DNA from: Tausonia pullulans
Taxonomy: Eukaryota; Basidiomycota; Tremellomycetes; Cystofilobasidiales; Mrakiaceae
Length of the DNA: 64,000 nt
NCBI GenBank assembly: GCA_951802195.1
Contig: OX637632.1
Location: forward strand, 434,001-498,000
Direction: 5' to 3'
Translations under genes and position numbers: made by a program
Notes under the pieces: generated by a model
Databases searched by the model: none
The model's input: only the letters and a program-made list of their open reading frames with translations
Told to the model about the DNA's origin: nothing
Shown here: positions 11,544 through 21,989 of the stretch, one piece after another
How positions within the stretch are numbered: the first letter of the stretch is position 1
Layout: each line of letters starts with the position of its first letter

Positions 11544-11615
11544 GCCTCGAGCCTGGCTCGAACAGGCCACCTTACGCTCTTCAGGCGTACGCTCTACCAG
11601 ATGAGCTATCGAGGC
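11544..11615 (-). tRNA. tRNA-Phe (anticodon GAA)
   Basis: The 72-nt minus-strand sequence folds as a full cloverleaf: acceptor GCCTCGA paired with TCGAGGC, D arm GCTC-ATCTGGTA-GAGC, anticodon arm TACGC-CTGAAGA-GCGTA with GAA at 34-36, and T arm GCCTG-TTCGAGC-CAGGC. There is no intron. Internal A and B boxes are intact. Confidence 0.97.
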
Positions 11616-11693
11616 AGATTATAGATGAAGACACACGGGATACGTTGAACCCAGTCCCTGTTGCTTTCCTTGTCCAATATTTTGTTCTCTATC

Positions 11694-11810
11694 AACCACC
11701 ATCCCGGTGGTTCGACCAACCCCCCCCCCCTCACGGCGCACACCACGCCGTCCGGCCAACCATCCCCAGTGGTTCGACCAACCCTCTTCCCACGGCGCCT
11801 CGCCCGACGT
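11694..11810. repeat. Two-copy tandem repeat, about 63-bp unit
   Basis: A unit starting CAACCA..CATCCC and holding TGGTTCGACCAACC, a pyrimidine run and CACGGCGC occurs at 11694-11756 and again, diverged, from 11757. The GGTTCGA core looks like a Pol III B box but no A box or cloverleaf is present. Confidence 0.65.
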
Positions 11811-11839
11811 TCTCGCGCTCGGTCATGTCCGCTCTCCCT

Positions 11840-11904
11840 CTATCTAGCTATTACTCGCTATCTCTCATAGGGTTACCTCGTTCTCCACGTATAACTCATG
11901 ACTT
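11840..11904 (+). repeat. 65-bp direct repeat, copy 1
   Basis: Starts CTATCTAGCTA and ends ATAACTCATGACTT, with TCTCATAGGGTTACCTCG in the middle. Roughly nine in ten positions match copy 2 at 12116-12180. Confidence 0.85.
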
Positions 11905-12115
11905 AAATACAAAAAAATATAATTGTGCATGCTAATGTCGGGGCCGCCATCGATCCTGGGTGAAAAGCAGGTCAGGGTGGGGAAGTATGGCTGGTGGTCC
12001 ATAGCCAATGCTTTGTGTATCTGGTCATCTTAATATCTTACCTTCTCTAATGGACTTATGTCTACGACCCATCTTTTGTTTTCCTTCCATCCCTACTTTC
12101 ATTTTCGCTTTCCTT

Positions 12116-12180
12116 CTATCTAGCTACGAATCACCATCTCTCATAGGGTTACCTCGTCCTGTACGTATAACTCATGACTT
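12116..12180 (+). repeat. 65-bp direct repeat, copy 2
   Basis: Same start and end as copy 1, with a few substitutions, 276 bp downstream. Both copies follow a CGCT..TCC pyrimidine stretch and are followed by AT-rich sequence. Confidence 0.85.
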
Positions 12181-12723
12181 GCATTACTAAAATTAAATGA
12201 ATCTCACCCTTTCCTTGTGTGTATATAGCGGAGCAAGCGTAGAGCTTGATATCTCCCGATGACAGACAGCGAGAGGGAAGAAGGGATGGGATACATAGTC
12301 TGCTTTTTTTTGAGGGAGGGGGGGAGGGGGGGAGGACTATATAGATGGGGTGGAGGAGGGGATGAGGAAAACGAACGACCATGGTAGAAAGCGCTGAGTT
12401 CAAGATCTCGCGGATTTGCCACCTCGGCTTTGCGCTTGACCACTTCGGCGTCTACCCTTCTGTGCCTGCGATCTTGGCCTTTTACTCGACGTGCTTCTGA
12501 TGGTCTGCACGGTTCTCCTGCGCAGTCTAGTCCTTCCTTGCTCAGCATTCCCTCTCATCGTCCCTTCTTTTACCACATCGTTCCATGCTTCTTGCTTCGT
12601 TTTCCTTCCCTCTCTTCTCCTTCATTAATTAATGCACACCTTTTTTCTTTATAGTTCATCCTTCTCATCACTCGTCTATTAAACGCCCAGTTCATCGTTG
12701 ATCTTGTTCTGCACTCTGACTAT

Positions 12724-14130
12724 CAGCCGGACTCGACAAACCCGCCCAAGACCTTGAAGCGAGCCCATGCACCTCCACCACTCCGAATTGACGACTTCGT
12801 CGATGCTGACGCGGGATGCTTACCAGGATGGAAGACGAAGATGGAGAAACGATGAGCGAGATCATCGCCCTCAGGCGAGGCTCGTGAAAGGTCTTTGGGC
12901 TGACGCAAGCGTCTCTTCCAATCGGCGTTGGTGAGAGCTCGGATGTCTTTATGCCAGCCGTCCAGGATGATGAGGGGGGTGTCTAGTTAGCCGAGCGGCG
13001 GCGCGTTAGGCGGCGAGCCTGTCAGGAATGTCGTGGCGGACGCATGCCGCGCCGAAAGGCACGAAAGTATATACGAAGGCGGAGAGGAGATTATCGTCGA
13101 TAGAGGAGACTGTCATCCTCCAGAGCCGCACGTCCCAATACCTAGCGTCGAGGTAAAGCCCCTTGTTCCAGGCATCCAGGTAGGCGCGCCAACGTGCGGA
13201 GAGAGCGCATCGCAGCTCCTGCATGGGGTAGTAGCGCCAGGAGAAGCGAGGTCTGATGGGTGTATAGACGAAGAGGCATGCCCACGAGGGGAAGCCAAAC
13301 CCCTCATGCTCCCAGGGGATCTCCAACCAAAGTCTTTGGGCCTGCGGATACTGTGAGTTCCAGATAGTGTCGTAGGATGTGTTCTCAAACTCGTTGAGGA
13401 AGGGCTTGGGGCAGAGTGGGAAGCGATCAAGGTAAAGCACCTTCGAGTCGATGCTCTGGTTGATGATATTGCATCGAGAGGTGAGCGGAAGGTCGTGAAA
13501 CGGGGACGGACCAAGCGAGTTTTCTGGGTCCTGAAGACTTTGGACCATATGCGATCCGGGTTGACATTACTCCCAGAACTTGAAAGACTCGGTTTGGATA
13601 CGTCAGTCGTAGTACATCGCCGGAGCGTCGGTTCGCCGGGCTCCGAGGGGTACAAGAAAGACTCTTGGTAGCAGCTTGCTCTCTGCGACTTTCCCGTAAT
13701 CACGGAGACAGGCGGTGGTGATCTCGTCAACATTCTTTCAGGTCTGACAGCGAATAATGGGGCCATCGGCGGAGAGGAAGAGCTGCCGGGGTGTGCGTGC
13801 ATGGGAAATGGGGGAGGCAACCTGCTTGCGGAGCATGCAGGCGAGTGGCTCTAGGAGGATGGCAGAGATGATCAAAGCACCAAGGTTGGAGGCATTGGAG
13901 AATGCCGTACGGAATTGGAATGGACACCACCGATCCAGCTATTGATCCTACGACGCGCACTCTCGGAGCTCAGCGCTGAGCCGATCCAGGAGGTTGCTCA
14001 GGGCCCATTGCGCACGCGGTCGAGGCAGAGGCTGACGAAGTCGTGAGACATCCTGTTATACGTTTTCTCGAAATCAACCTGGATGAGGATATCGGATACG
14101 AGAAACTCGTCGTTGATGGCAAGCTATAGA
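12724..14130 (-). mobile_element. Decayed, 5'-truncated LINE (non-LTR) reverse transcriptase relic
   Basis: On the minus strand the segment near 14100-14020 reads VSDILIQVDFEKTYNRMSHDF and SLCLDRVRNGP, the FEKAYDRVSH region of LINE reverse transcriptase. It is followed near 13870-13740 by LLEPLACMLRKQV and, at 13548-13006, by a 180-codon frame (SRCNIINQSIDSKVLYLDRF, then WNKGLYLD) like the region after the catalytic palm in fungal LINEs. The YADD-like core is not found intact and reading frames change several times with stops, so the copy is dead. Endonuclease and 5' ORF are absent, consistent with 5' truncation. The frame ending at 12723 may be the very C-terminus. Clade (for example Tad1-like) cannot be settled by eye. 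Confidence 0.7.
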
Positions 14131-14216
14131 GCTTTGTAATTATAATTTGCTTGCGAGCGGATATAAATGGTAAAAATACAAAAAGGCAAGTCGGCAAGTG
14201 TTCTTGGTGATATCCT

Positions 14217-14236
14217 CCCCCCCCCCCCCCCCCCCC
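14217..14236. repeat. 20-nt C homopolymer
   Basis: Twenty consecutive C on the plus strand, about 90 bp beyond the truncated 5' side of the LINE relic. Confidence 0.95.
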
Positions 14237-15002
14237 TCTTCGTCGTTGTAGTCTCCTCCCTCCCTCCGCTCTCCCTACCAACGGACACTCGACACTCTGC
14301 CCATTCAGTTCCTTCCGCCCTAGAAAGATCATATCTCCTTGTCTTCTATTTCGCTGTATCTCATAAGATCATATTCTGTATGCTTGATCCATGTCTATAT
14401 ACCAAAAAGTCTCACCCGTGTGATTTCTTGGGGTTTGGGCTTGAGAAATAGTAAGGTCAGGACGGCTTTCGCCTGTCTGTACTGCCGTTGTGGCTGTCTA
14501 GGAACGTTGAAATCAGGCCGATCAAGCACGGACGTGACAAGGGGATCCCACCGTTCGAAGGTAAGTGTTCTCTTCTCTCGGCACGCCCATCTGCTAGATT
14601 AAGAGTTCTCTCTAATATTTCTCTCAAGTTCACATTGTGTTTCTGATAACTACAACGTGGCAGGCAGCGTGAGCACGAGAATTATCTCTTGCGGGCCGAG
14701 ATGGCCGTGTCACATGCGCGCAGGAGTTGAGTTGAAAAGCTCGTACCAAGGACGCTCAACAACATGAATTTAACTAAGAATCCTAATCCATGGTGCCCAC
14801 TATGATACGATGCAAGAGATGGTATGCCCAGAGCGGCAACAAGCGGACCTCAGAGAAATTGACCGCACGCCGCCGCATGCGCGTCTTGCGAGGGCAGGAC
14901 TCTCTTGCCCCCCGACGACCACCTCGAAACGAACCGGCTCTCCACCCAAAACACCAACCGCCAAACTCCTAACACACACTCCGTCGGAACTCTCGAGACC
15001 TC
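14237..15002. other. intergenic region upstream of RPB6
   Basis: No gene recognised; frames are short and interrupted. The final 130 bp before 15003 are C/A-rich and likely hold the RPB6 promoter and leader. Confidence 0.45.
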
Positions 15003-16303
15003 ATGTCTGATATCGAGGACGCCCACGAGTCAGTTCCTCGTGCCTCCCGCCCCTTCCCCTTCGAGCCCTCGCGAAACCTGTCGACCCGTCTTAGACGGCT
15101 TCATCAGTCGTGTCCTCCCTTTCTACCTTCTCGTCCGTTTCTAGCTCTAGTTCCCGACTGACTCTTTTATCTTACCCTCTCAAACCAGCTATGAAGAGCA
15201 GATGGTTTGACCCCCTGCCTCCCAGCGGCGCTTGCTTGCTTCGCGTCGAGCGAGCATGCCCCGCTGACAACACCTTCTTGCCTTCCCCATCCTCCTCTAT
15301 TCGATGCCCCTTTTTTCCGGACGGAGAGCAGGCTGGCGATGACGAGGAAATGCAGAACGTTGGTTCCGGCGACGAGGGCGAGCAGGGAGAGAACGAGGAC
15401 GTACGTCTGGCCCTTCCTCCTTCTCGCACATGCGCGCGTCCGCTCGCTTACCTTTGCCCTCACTCGATTGACTATGACTTCAGGGTCACGAGGAGCGGGC
15501 AGCTCCCGACGCGGCTAAGCCTAACGAGAAAAGGGTGACGAGCCAGTACATGACCAAGTACGAGAGGGCGCGCATCCTTGGTACGAGGGCGCTGCAGATC
15601 AGGTGAGTTCGTGCTTTACAAAGCTCTCTTCTCTTCTTTGAGACCGTTGGTATCACAGACTGGAGAGGCAGAGGATACGAGAAGCAGGGGCGAATGCACG
15701 AGAGCTGTTGGGCGCGAACTTGTAGGGGACGCAGCCGTCCTTGCTCTTGTGGAGGACAGGTTCTGTGGAGAGCAGAGCTTCTTCAAGGCCATTGATGCGC
15801 CTCGCCTCGCATGCAAGCTCTCGCGGTGCTAGAGCAGGGCCATGAGCGAGCTTCAGAGAAAACGCGTCCAAGCTGGAGGCCGTCGCGTCTGACGGTCTCG
15901 ACGCGTGGATCTGACATCACAGAGCTGTCTGAATTGAGCTCCATGGGCTGTAGGCGCTCATTTTGAAGTGTCGTTTGCTTCTCATGGCCGTGTTTTAAAC
16001 TCATCCTCGACTTTGCTGTCCTGCTGGTTCACGCGCTGACATCCACATTTGCACGTGCTGCTTCAGCATGAACGCGCCGGTCCTCATCCCGCTCAATGGC
16101 GAGTCGGACCCGCTCGACATCGCCATTAAGGAGCTCCAGGCCAAGAAGATCCCGCTCGTTGTCCGGAGGTACCTCCCTGGTGTGTAGATGTCATCGGCGC
16201 GTCAAGATTGTGACCGCACGACTGATCTCGCCCTTCCTTACCTTCTCCCTCCTCAGACGGCTCCTTTGAGGATTGGACAGTTTCAGAGCTCATCACCGAC
16301 TGA
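15003..16303 (+). CDS. RPB6: RNA polymerase I/II/III common subunit Rpb6 (ABC23)
   Basis: Six exons (15003-15028, 15189-15204, 15332-15400, 15484-15602, 16067-16179, 16257-16303) splice in phase to 129 residues. An acidic N-terminus ([21 protein letters not shown]) precedes the conserved core [47 protein letters not shown] and RRYLPDGSFEDW, ending at TGA 16301-16303. This matches Rpb6 across its whole length; the subunit stabilises the polymerase clamp region in all three nuclear polymerases. Exon 2 is only 16 nt (C plus codons for YEEQM) and is required because no other junction joins exon 1 and exon 3 in phase; its downstream donor is GTTTGA. Intron 4 is 464 nt, long for this locus. Confidence 0.93.
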
Positions 16304-16785
16304 TATGCCTGTCCTTTCGTTGATTGGGCCGCTTTACATCCGTCAAACGCCCTTGTCACGTGGAGTCAGCGCCCGTGGTGTTGGTCTCGCCCCTCCCCTT
16401 CGCTTTTTGCTTTGTTCCCCTTTCTCCACTTCTCTTTCTCTACCTCTCCATGCACGCTTGTATTATCCGCCAGAATGGCGCGAGGTTGTTACTCAGAGGC
16501 TTGTCCCGGACCCAGGGACAACGGTAGCGTCTACTCCTCCCCGCTTCAGCCGCGAGGACATTAGCACACGGATACAGATCACTTGCTCCTTTTTTTTTTC
16601 GCAAGGTCCCTCGCCGCCTCTTGAGAGCTGGGAGCATATGAAGACAAGAAACCATGCTGTCGAGGGTCAATGCGAGATCGAGTAGGGAAAAGCGAGGCTG
16701 TCTCGCCCCGCGGCGGGTCGTTTTCGTGAAGAAACGACGAACGACGACCTTCCCTCTCCTCTCCCCTCTCGCTCTTCCGCCCCTC
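16304..16785. other. intergenic: RPB6 3' region and eIF3b promoter
   Basis: No gene seen. An 11-nt T run lies near 16590, and the leader before 16786 is CT-rich. Confidence 0.5.
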
Positions 16786-19700
16786 ATGCCCGTCTCCGAC
16801 CACGGCCACGAGCACGACGACGATCTCGACATCGACTACACCGACATCGAGGAGAAGTGAGCGGAAGCTCGCTCCGTCCTTCTCTAGGCGGCCCACACGT
16901 CGCTGACCCCCGCCGCCCTTTCTCCCTTGTTCTCCTCGCGCGCGCCTGCCTCTTTTAGGCACTCCCTCACCCTCGACGAGGGCTTTGAGCATGTTCTCGT
17001 CGTCGACGGCGTCCCCAGTAAGTCCACTCAAAACGTCTGGGGATGAGCGAGCGCGCTGGCAGCCGTTCCTTTTCTCTCCCCGCCTTGGAAGGCGAATTTC
17101 GGGGTCGCCTGAAGAGGCAGGGAAGACGTCTACCGACGAGATGGCTTAGCATCTGGCGTGCGGTAGAGGACAAGGAGACATATGACTGTCTCAGGGTCCT
17201 TTGGAATGTCCTAAGACGTGACCTGGGGAGGCTAGGGCAGGCGTACAGGCGACTCGCTAGCCGCTGCCTTCGATCAGTCGCGCGCTGGCCCTTCGCGCGA
17301 GGAAGGACGACGCGATTTCCTCTGAAGCCTGCCGCTTGTCGTTGGACAAAGCGTGTGCCCCCGCTCGCATGCTGTCCCTCCAGTCCGGTCCGGATTGCCA
17401 TGAACGTCAGATTCGCGATATCTCGCAGTATGCTGACTTCTGCTCGTCTTCTACCTACTGCTTGCAGTCGTCGACGAGAGCAAGCGTGCCAAGCTTCTCG
17501 AGCGCCTTCGTGTCCAGTTCAATAGGCAGGGCGTCAATGTCGAGGAGGACCAGATTATCATGCCCTGGGATGACGCTGCGGCGTCCAGCAAGGGGTGCGT
17601 TATGAGCGGTTGCTCTGTCCCCGACGTCCGTGCTTACGCGCGCACTCTTTCTCTTTCTCTCAGGTTCCTCTTCCTCCTTCTCCCCACCGCCAACGACGCC
17701 TCCTTCGCACTCAAGGTCCTCGACCAAAGCAAGTTCGGAAAGAACACCCTTTTCTTCAACAAGTTCTCCGACGTCGAGCGCTTCGCTTCCGTGGAGACCC
17801 AGTGGGCCGAGCCGGCCGACACCCCTTTCGTCCCTAAGGTGCGTTGCCCAGTCGCATGACGCAGAGCCGGAGAGAGAACGCCTGAATTAACAAGCATATC
17901 GCTCTTCTCCGCCCCTCCAGGCCCACCTTCGCAAGTGGCTCGCCGACCCTCAGGGTCGGGACCAATACGCCATGCTCCGCGGCTCCAACGCCTCCATCTT
18001 CTGGAACGGTCGGGGTGCCCTCGCGGAGGAGATCCCTCACAAGGACTCGGTGAGTCTAGATGACGATAACTCTGCCTATCTCCGCTGACTTGTGACATCT
18101 CTTATCTATCCCAGCACTGGGGAGACTACTTCCTCTCGTGGTCGCCGCTCGGAACCTACCTCGCTTCGACCCATCTTCCCGGAGTCGCTATTTGGGGAGG
18201 CGAGAAGTTCCAGCAGCTTCAGCGTTACTCCCACCCCCACGTCGTCGCAATCGAGTTCTCGCCGTGCGAGAACTACCTCGTCACCTGCTCAACTTCGGAG
18301 CATCCGATCCACGTCCCCGAGGGTGCCCCGACGGGCCCGCGAAACTTCGACCGCGAGGAGGACGAGGGCAACCACGTAGCCATCTGGGACATCAAGACCG
18401 GTCGTCTTCTTCGTACTTTCCCGGGAGACTTCTCCCTCCCCGTCGCTGTCGACGCCAACGGCCGACCGGATGACAGGCCTCGACCCCCGAGATGGCCCGC
18501 TCTTAAGTGGTCCCCGGACGACAAGTACGTCGCCCGACTCGGCTATGGCTCTCAGATTTCGATCTACAACGCGCCCGGGCTCGACCTCGTCGACAAGAAG
18601 TCTGTCAAGATTGAAGGCGTTATGGACTTTGAGTGGTGCCCGAGGGGTGAGAAGGACAAGGACCAGACGACGGCCGCGGGTAAGGCCAAGGCAAAGAAGG
18701 AGAACATTCTCGCATACTGGACTCCGGAGGTCGACAACCAGCCGGCGCGTGTCACGCTCATGGGCTTCCCAAGCCGGTCGTCGCTTCGATCCAAAAACCT
18801 CTTCAACGTCTCAGACGTGAGTCAAGCGAGCGTCTGACTATTTTTTTCCCCGACGACGTCTTGTTGATCCTTCCACCTCGACTTTCAGTGCAAGCTTCAC
18901 TGGCAGGATCAAGGAGATTTCCTCTGCGTCAAGGTCGACCGTCACACCAAGACGAAGAAATCCATCTTCTGCAACCTCGAGATCTTCCGGATGCGCGAGA
19001 AGGAGTACCCCGTCGAAGTTATCGAGCTCAAGGGTAAGCACCGCTCGCCCTTCATGCGTGTCTGGGAATCATAGTTGACTCCCCTCTTCTCCAGACACCG
19101 TCACTTCGTTCAACTGGGAGCCCAAGGGAGACCGTTTCGGCATCATCACCTGCAATGACCCCAACCTTGGCAACCCGGGTCCTGGAATTACGATTAAGTA
19201 CAACATCGTGTTCTACCAGCTCGATGTCCGCAAAGGCGACTTCAAGGTGTTCAAGACTCTCGAAAACAAGACGTCGAACCGCATCATCTGGTCCCCGAGG
19301 GGTCGGCAGGTCGTCCTCGCCACGTTCGAGTCCTCTTCCAAGTGTGACATCGAGTTCTGGGACCTCGACTTTACGACGGACGATGCGCCCTCGGCCAACA
19401 AGAAGGAGGGCGGCGAGGGCCTGAACGTCCAGCTGCTTGCCTCGACCGAGCACTATGGCATGAACTACATCGAGTGGGACCCCTCGGGTCGCTACGTCAC
19501 CTCTTACGCCACTAGCTGGAGGCCCGGAGTGAGTCAAGATTGTCCGCTTGTGGGACTGACTGCATCCAGATAGCGACTGACTCACCCCTCTCTTCTTTCT
19601 TCAGACCGACGCCGGTTACGCCATCTGGGACTTCAAGGGCCAGGAGCTCAAGCGCGAGAACCTCGATGGCTTCAAGCAGTTCCTCTGGCGCCCTCGTCCG

Positions 19701-20006
19701 CCGACGCTTCTCCCAAAAGAGGACCAGAAGCGGGTCCGCAAGACGCTCCGCGAGTTCTCCCGTGTCTTCGACGAGGAGGACGCTGCGGCCGAGTCGCAGG
19801 GTTCGGCCGAGGTTCTTCAGTACCGGAGGAAGCTCATCTCGGAGTGGAACGCCTGGCAACGCGAGGCGAGAGCCAAGCTCGAGGAGATGCGCAAGGAGCT
19901 TGGCAAGTGGCCGAGCCGCGAGAAGGCTGGCGAGAAAAAGGAGGAGGAGGTGATCGAGGAGGAGGTCGAGGTGGTCATCGACGAGAAGGAGGAGATCGTT
20001 GCTTAG
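16786..20006 (+). CDS. PRT1: Translation initiation factor eIF3 subunit b (Prt1)
   Basis: The start [20 protein letters not shown] is followed by an RRM (about residues 30-120) reading [20 protein letters not shown] and [20 protein letters not shown]. Next come the eIF3b propeller motifs [101 protein letters not shown] and [12 protein letters not shown]. The C-terminus is charged ([14 protein letters not shown]) and ends at TAG 20004-20006. Length is about 740 residues, normal for the family. eIF3b is a scaffold of eIF3 on the 40S subunit. Intron 2 (17018-17467, 450 nt) is long compared with the other introns here, and I see no snoRNA boxes in it. Confidence 0.95.
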
Positions 20007-20262
20007 CTAGGTTGTTGCAGCAGGGGTGGTGGTGTTTGTGTGTGATGATCTTTTCCTTTTCTCATACGATTGCTCCCTTCCGAAATACAGCGACAGACGA
20101 CGAGTTGCCACCGGATTCAAAAGCAGAAATCGTTAGCAGTCCACTTCCCTACTAGTTCATGGGAATTGAGAGACTCTACGCATCTTCCCTCTTCCGTTTG
20201 GTCCAGCTGATCGTAATTGGTGCGGAGCATTCAGCAGAACATGAGAAAAAGACAAGCTGATA

Positions 20263-20586
20263 TCAAATGAGCTGTCCATCTCGTACAGCCGGTGACAGAC
20301 AAGACGAGAGCAGGCGCAGAATGCGCAGGTGGCTGTATTGGACATCAATCTCGTCGAATTTTAGGCAGATCCTCCGGATGTGAGAAGTCGGTCCTAGTGC
20401 CTGGAGAAGAGTTGAAGTAGCTGCTGAAAAGAGATGATAAGAAAGAAGCAAGGGGTGGTGAGACAACGTCGTCCGAAGGAGCTCGATGAGTCGGGCCCTC
20501 ACGGCATCATCTGCATTCTCGGGTGAGATGAGGATTCTCCAAACGCCGGCCAGGCACTTCTCAATCTGATACGTCCGCGCTTCCAT
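20263..20586 (-). CDS. Small hypothetical protein or gene fragment
   Basis: A 107-codon frame (MEARTYQIEKCLAGVWRI at the N-terminus, SHLRILRLLSSCLSPAV near the C-terminus) has plausible amphipathic helical composition and host-like codons. I recognise no family, and upstream sequence on this strand is not clearly coding. A pyrimidine tract ending TTTTCAG inside it could be a splice acceptor, so it may be one exon of an eroded gene. It lies in the 3' region of eIF3b on the opposite strand. Confidence 0.25.
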   Translation of the reverse strand: MEARTYQIEKCLAGVWRILISPENADDAVRARLIELLRTTLSHHPLLLSYHLFSAATSTLLQALGPTSHIRRICLKFDEIDVQYSHLRILRLLSSCLSPAVRDGQLI

Positions 20587-20947
20587 GCAGATTGGAGATC
20601 TGTTAGTTGCGCTGATGTTGTTCTGGTTTAAAAAAAAACTTCAAATACGGTCGTTGGGTTGACGTAGTGAGCAGCAGTCGAAACTCGAGCCATCATCTCA
20701 TTGTTCTCTGCTGGCTGGCCTGCCCATCTCTCCTGGATGAGCGTGGGAACGTCATTTGGATGCATTTGAACTTACTCCTGTGATGTATATAGTTTTGGCC
20801 AGGTTTTTGCATAGTACCAGGGAGAAATATTGGAACGCAGCTCAACCCATCGCGCCTCGCCTGCGCTCGCTCTCCACAACATTCACGCGGAACTGAGTCG
20901 TACGACAGCAGCGACAACCTTCTTGAGTTACACAAGGTATTCGTGTC

Positions 20948-20955
20948 TATATAAA
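20948..20955 (+). promoter_or_regulatory. Candidate TATA box (TATATAAA)
   Basis: A perfect TATATAAA lies 346 bp upstream of the ATG at 21301. The distance would need a long or spliced leader, so the assignment is tentative. Confidence 0.3.
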
Positions 20956-21300
20956 TTCCATTGGCGCCCCACTGCTCTCCACCAGATGAACCGGAGGAGA
21001 CGACCCCTGAGCGCGACTCCTCCAGTGGCGGGGAAGGCGGGAGAGGTGGTGACGACCTTCGTCTAACTCGACGTCCGCCTCTTCCCTCGAGACTAAAGTC
21101 GTCCTCCAACCTCCACAACCCTCTGTTCTCTCTCTACCCCTGTATTCAGCCCAACGATACCCCTCAATTTCCCAAGGTAGGCTGCCACCTCCTTGCTGCT
21201 GCTGGACCTCGCGAGCTGGCCGGTTTTGTTGCTGTGCCGCCGGATGATGCCGATCGAAGTCTCGCGCGGCTCACCCGACCTCCCCTCTCTCTCCCCCCAG

Positions 21301-21989
21301 ATGCTCCTCTTTCACACTATTCCTCTCCTCCTCCTCTCCACTCTTTCTTCCTCCCAACCAGTCACGAGGACCCAGCTCCGCGAGGCGAGGGCCCCCATCC
21401 CTTCACGCAAGATGGGCAAGCTTAGCGCTGCCGGGCGCGCTGCCTCTGCCTCTGCCGCTGCTGCCGCCTTGAGGCCTCGGCAAGACTTCATCAGCTTCCT
21501 CTGTGCGCAGCCTGGCACCGAGCCGTGTCTCTCGGGAATGGAAAACATTCCGTTTGGAGCGGAGAAGCCGCAGACGCTGCTTGACTGGGTGAGAAGCGAG
21601 TACCAGTGCTACGATCCAAAGACAGATAGGCGGTCTTGTGGCGGGTGCATCGGGTTCGGCGAGGGGCGAGTCGTTCCTGCTTCACTCCTCGATGACTTGA
21701 TCTTCGACTGACATCTTTTTATTGGTCTCTTCACTGCATCTCCCCTTTCTGCTCTACTTACGCGCTCGCTCATGTTGGACGAAACCTCTCTTCTAAATTC
21801 GTCTACAGACGGGACTGCGACGCCATCCCCGGCGTCAAGGAAACGGCCTGCATCGCGGGCTCCTGCGTCGTTCGGACCTGCAAGCCAGATTGGACTCTCG
21901 GTGCCCAGGCAGACTCTTGCTCCGAGCCTGGCGGCAGCAGCGGCGATGAGAGCAAGAAGGGTGGCCGTTCATCCGACGCGCGAATCTAG
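21301..21989 (+). CDS. Secreted cysteine-rich protein with CPL1-like domain
   Basis: Two exons (21301-21665, 21809-21989) give 181 residues. A signal peptide (MLLFHTIPLLLLSTLSSS) leads into an Ala/Ser-rich linker and a cysteine-rich domain with SCGGCIGFGEGRDCDAIPGV, ETACIAGSCVVRTCKPDWTL and a final C-terminal SC. The SCGGC..G.DC..IPG..C..G.CVV..C pattern is the CPL1-like domain, found in basidiomycete secreted proteins including the Cryptococcus capsule/virulence factor Cpl1. Joining the two halves of the motif requires an intron starting GC (GG|GCGAGT) and ending ACAG. The alternative GT donor 30 nt upstream is in phase but would delete part of the conserved motif. The Ser/Gly/Lys-rich tail has no GPI signal. 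Function is unknown; extracellular location is inferred. Confidence 0.8.

Larger units (their letters stand above)
20007..21300. other. eIF3b downstream region and CPL1-like gene promoter
   Basis: Apart from the uncertain minus-strand frame at 20263-20586, nothing convincing is coded here. From about 21060 onward the sequence is CT-rich and probably leader for the secreted protein gene at 21301; a leader intron cannot be excluded. Confidence 0.45.

Noticed and set aside
11694-11810. Second tRNA or tRNA-derived SINE from GGTTCGA motifs
   Set aside because: No acceptor or anticodon stem can be drawn and no A box is present.
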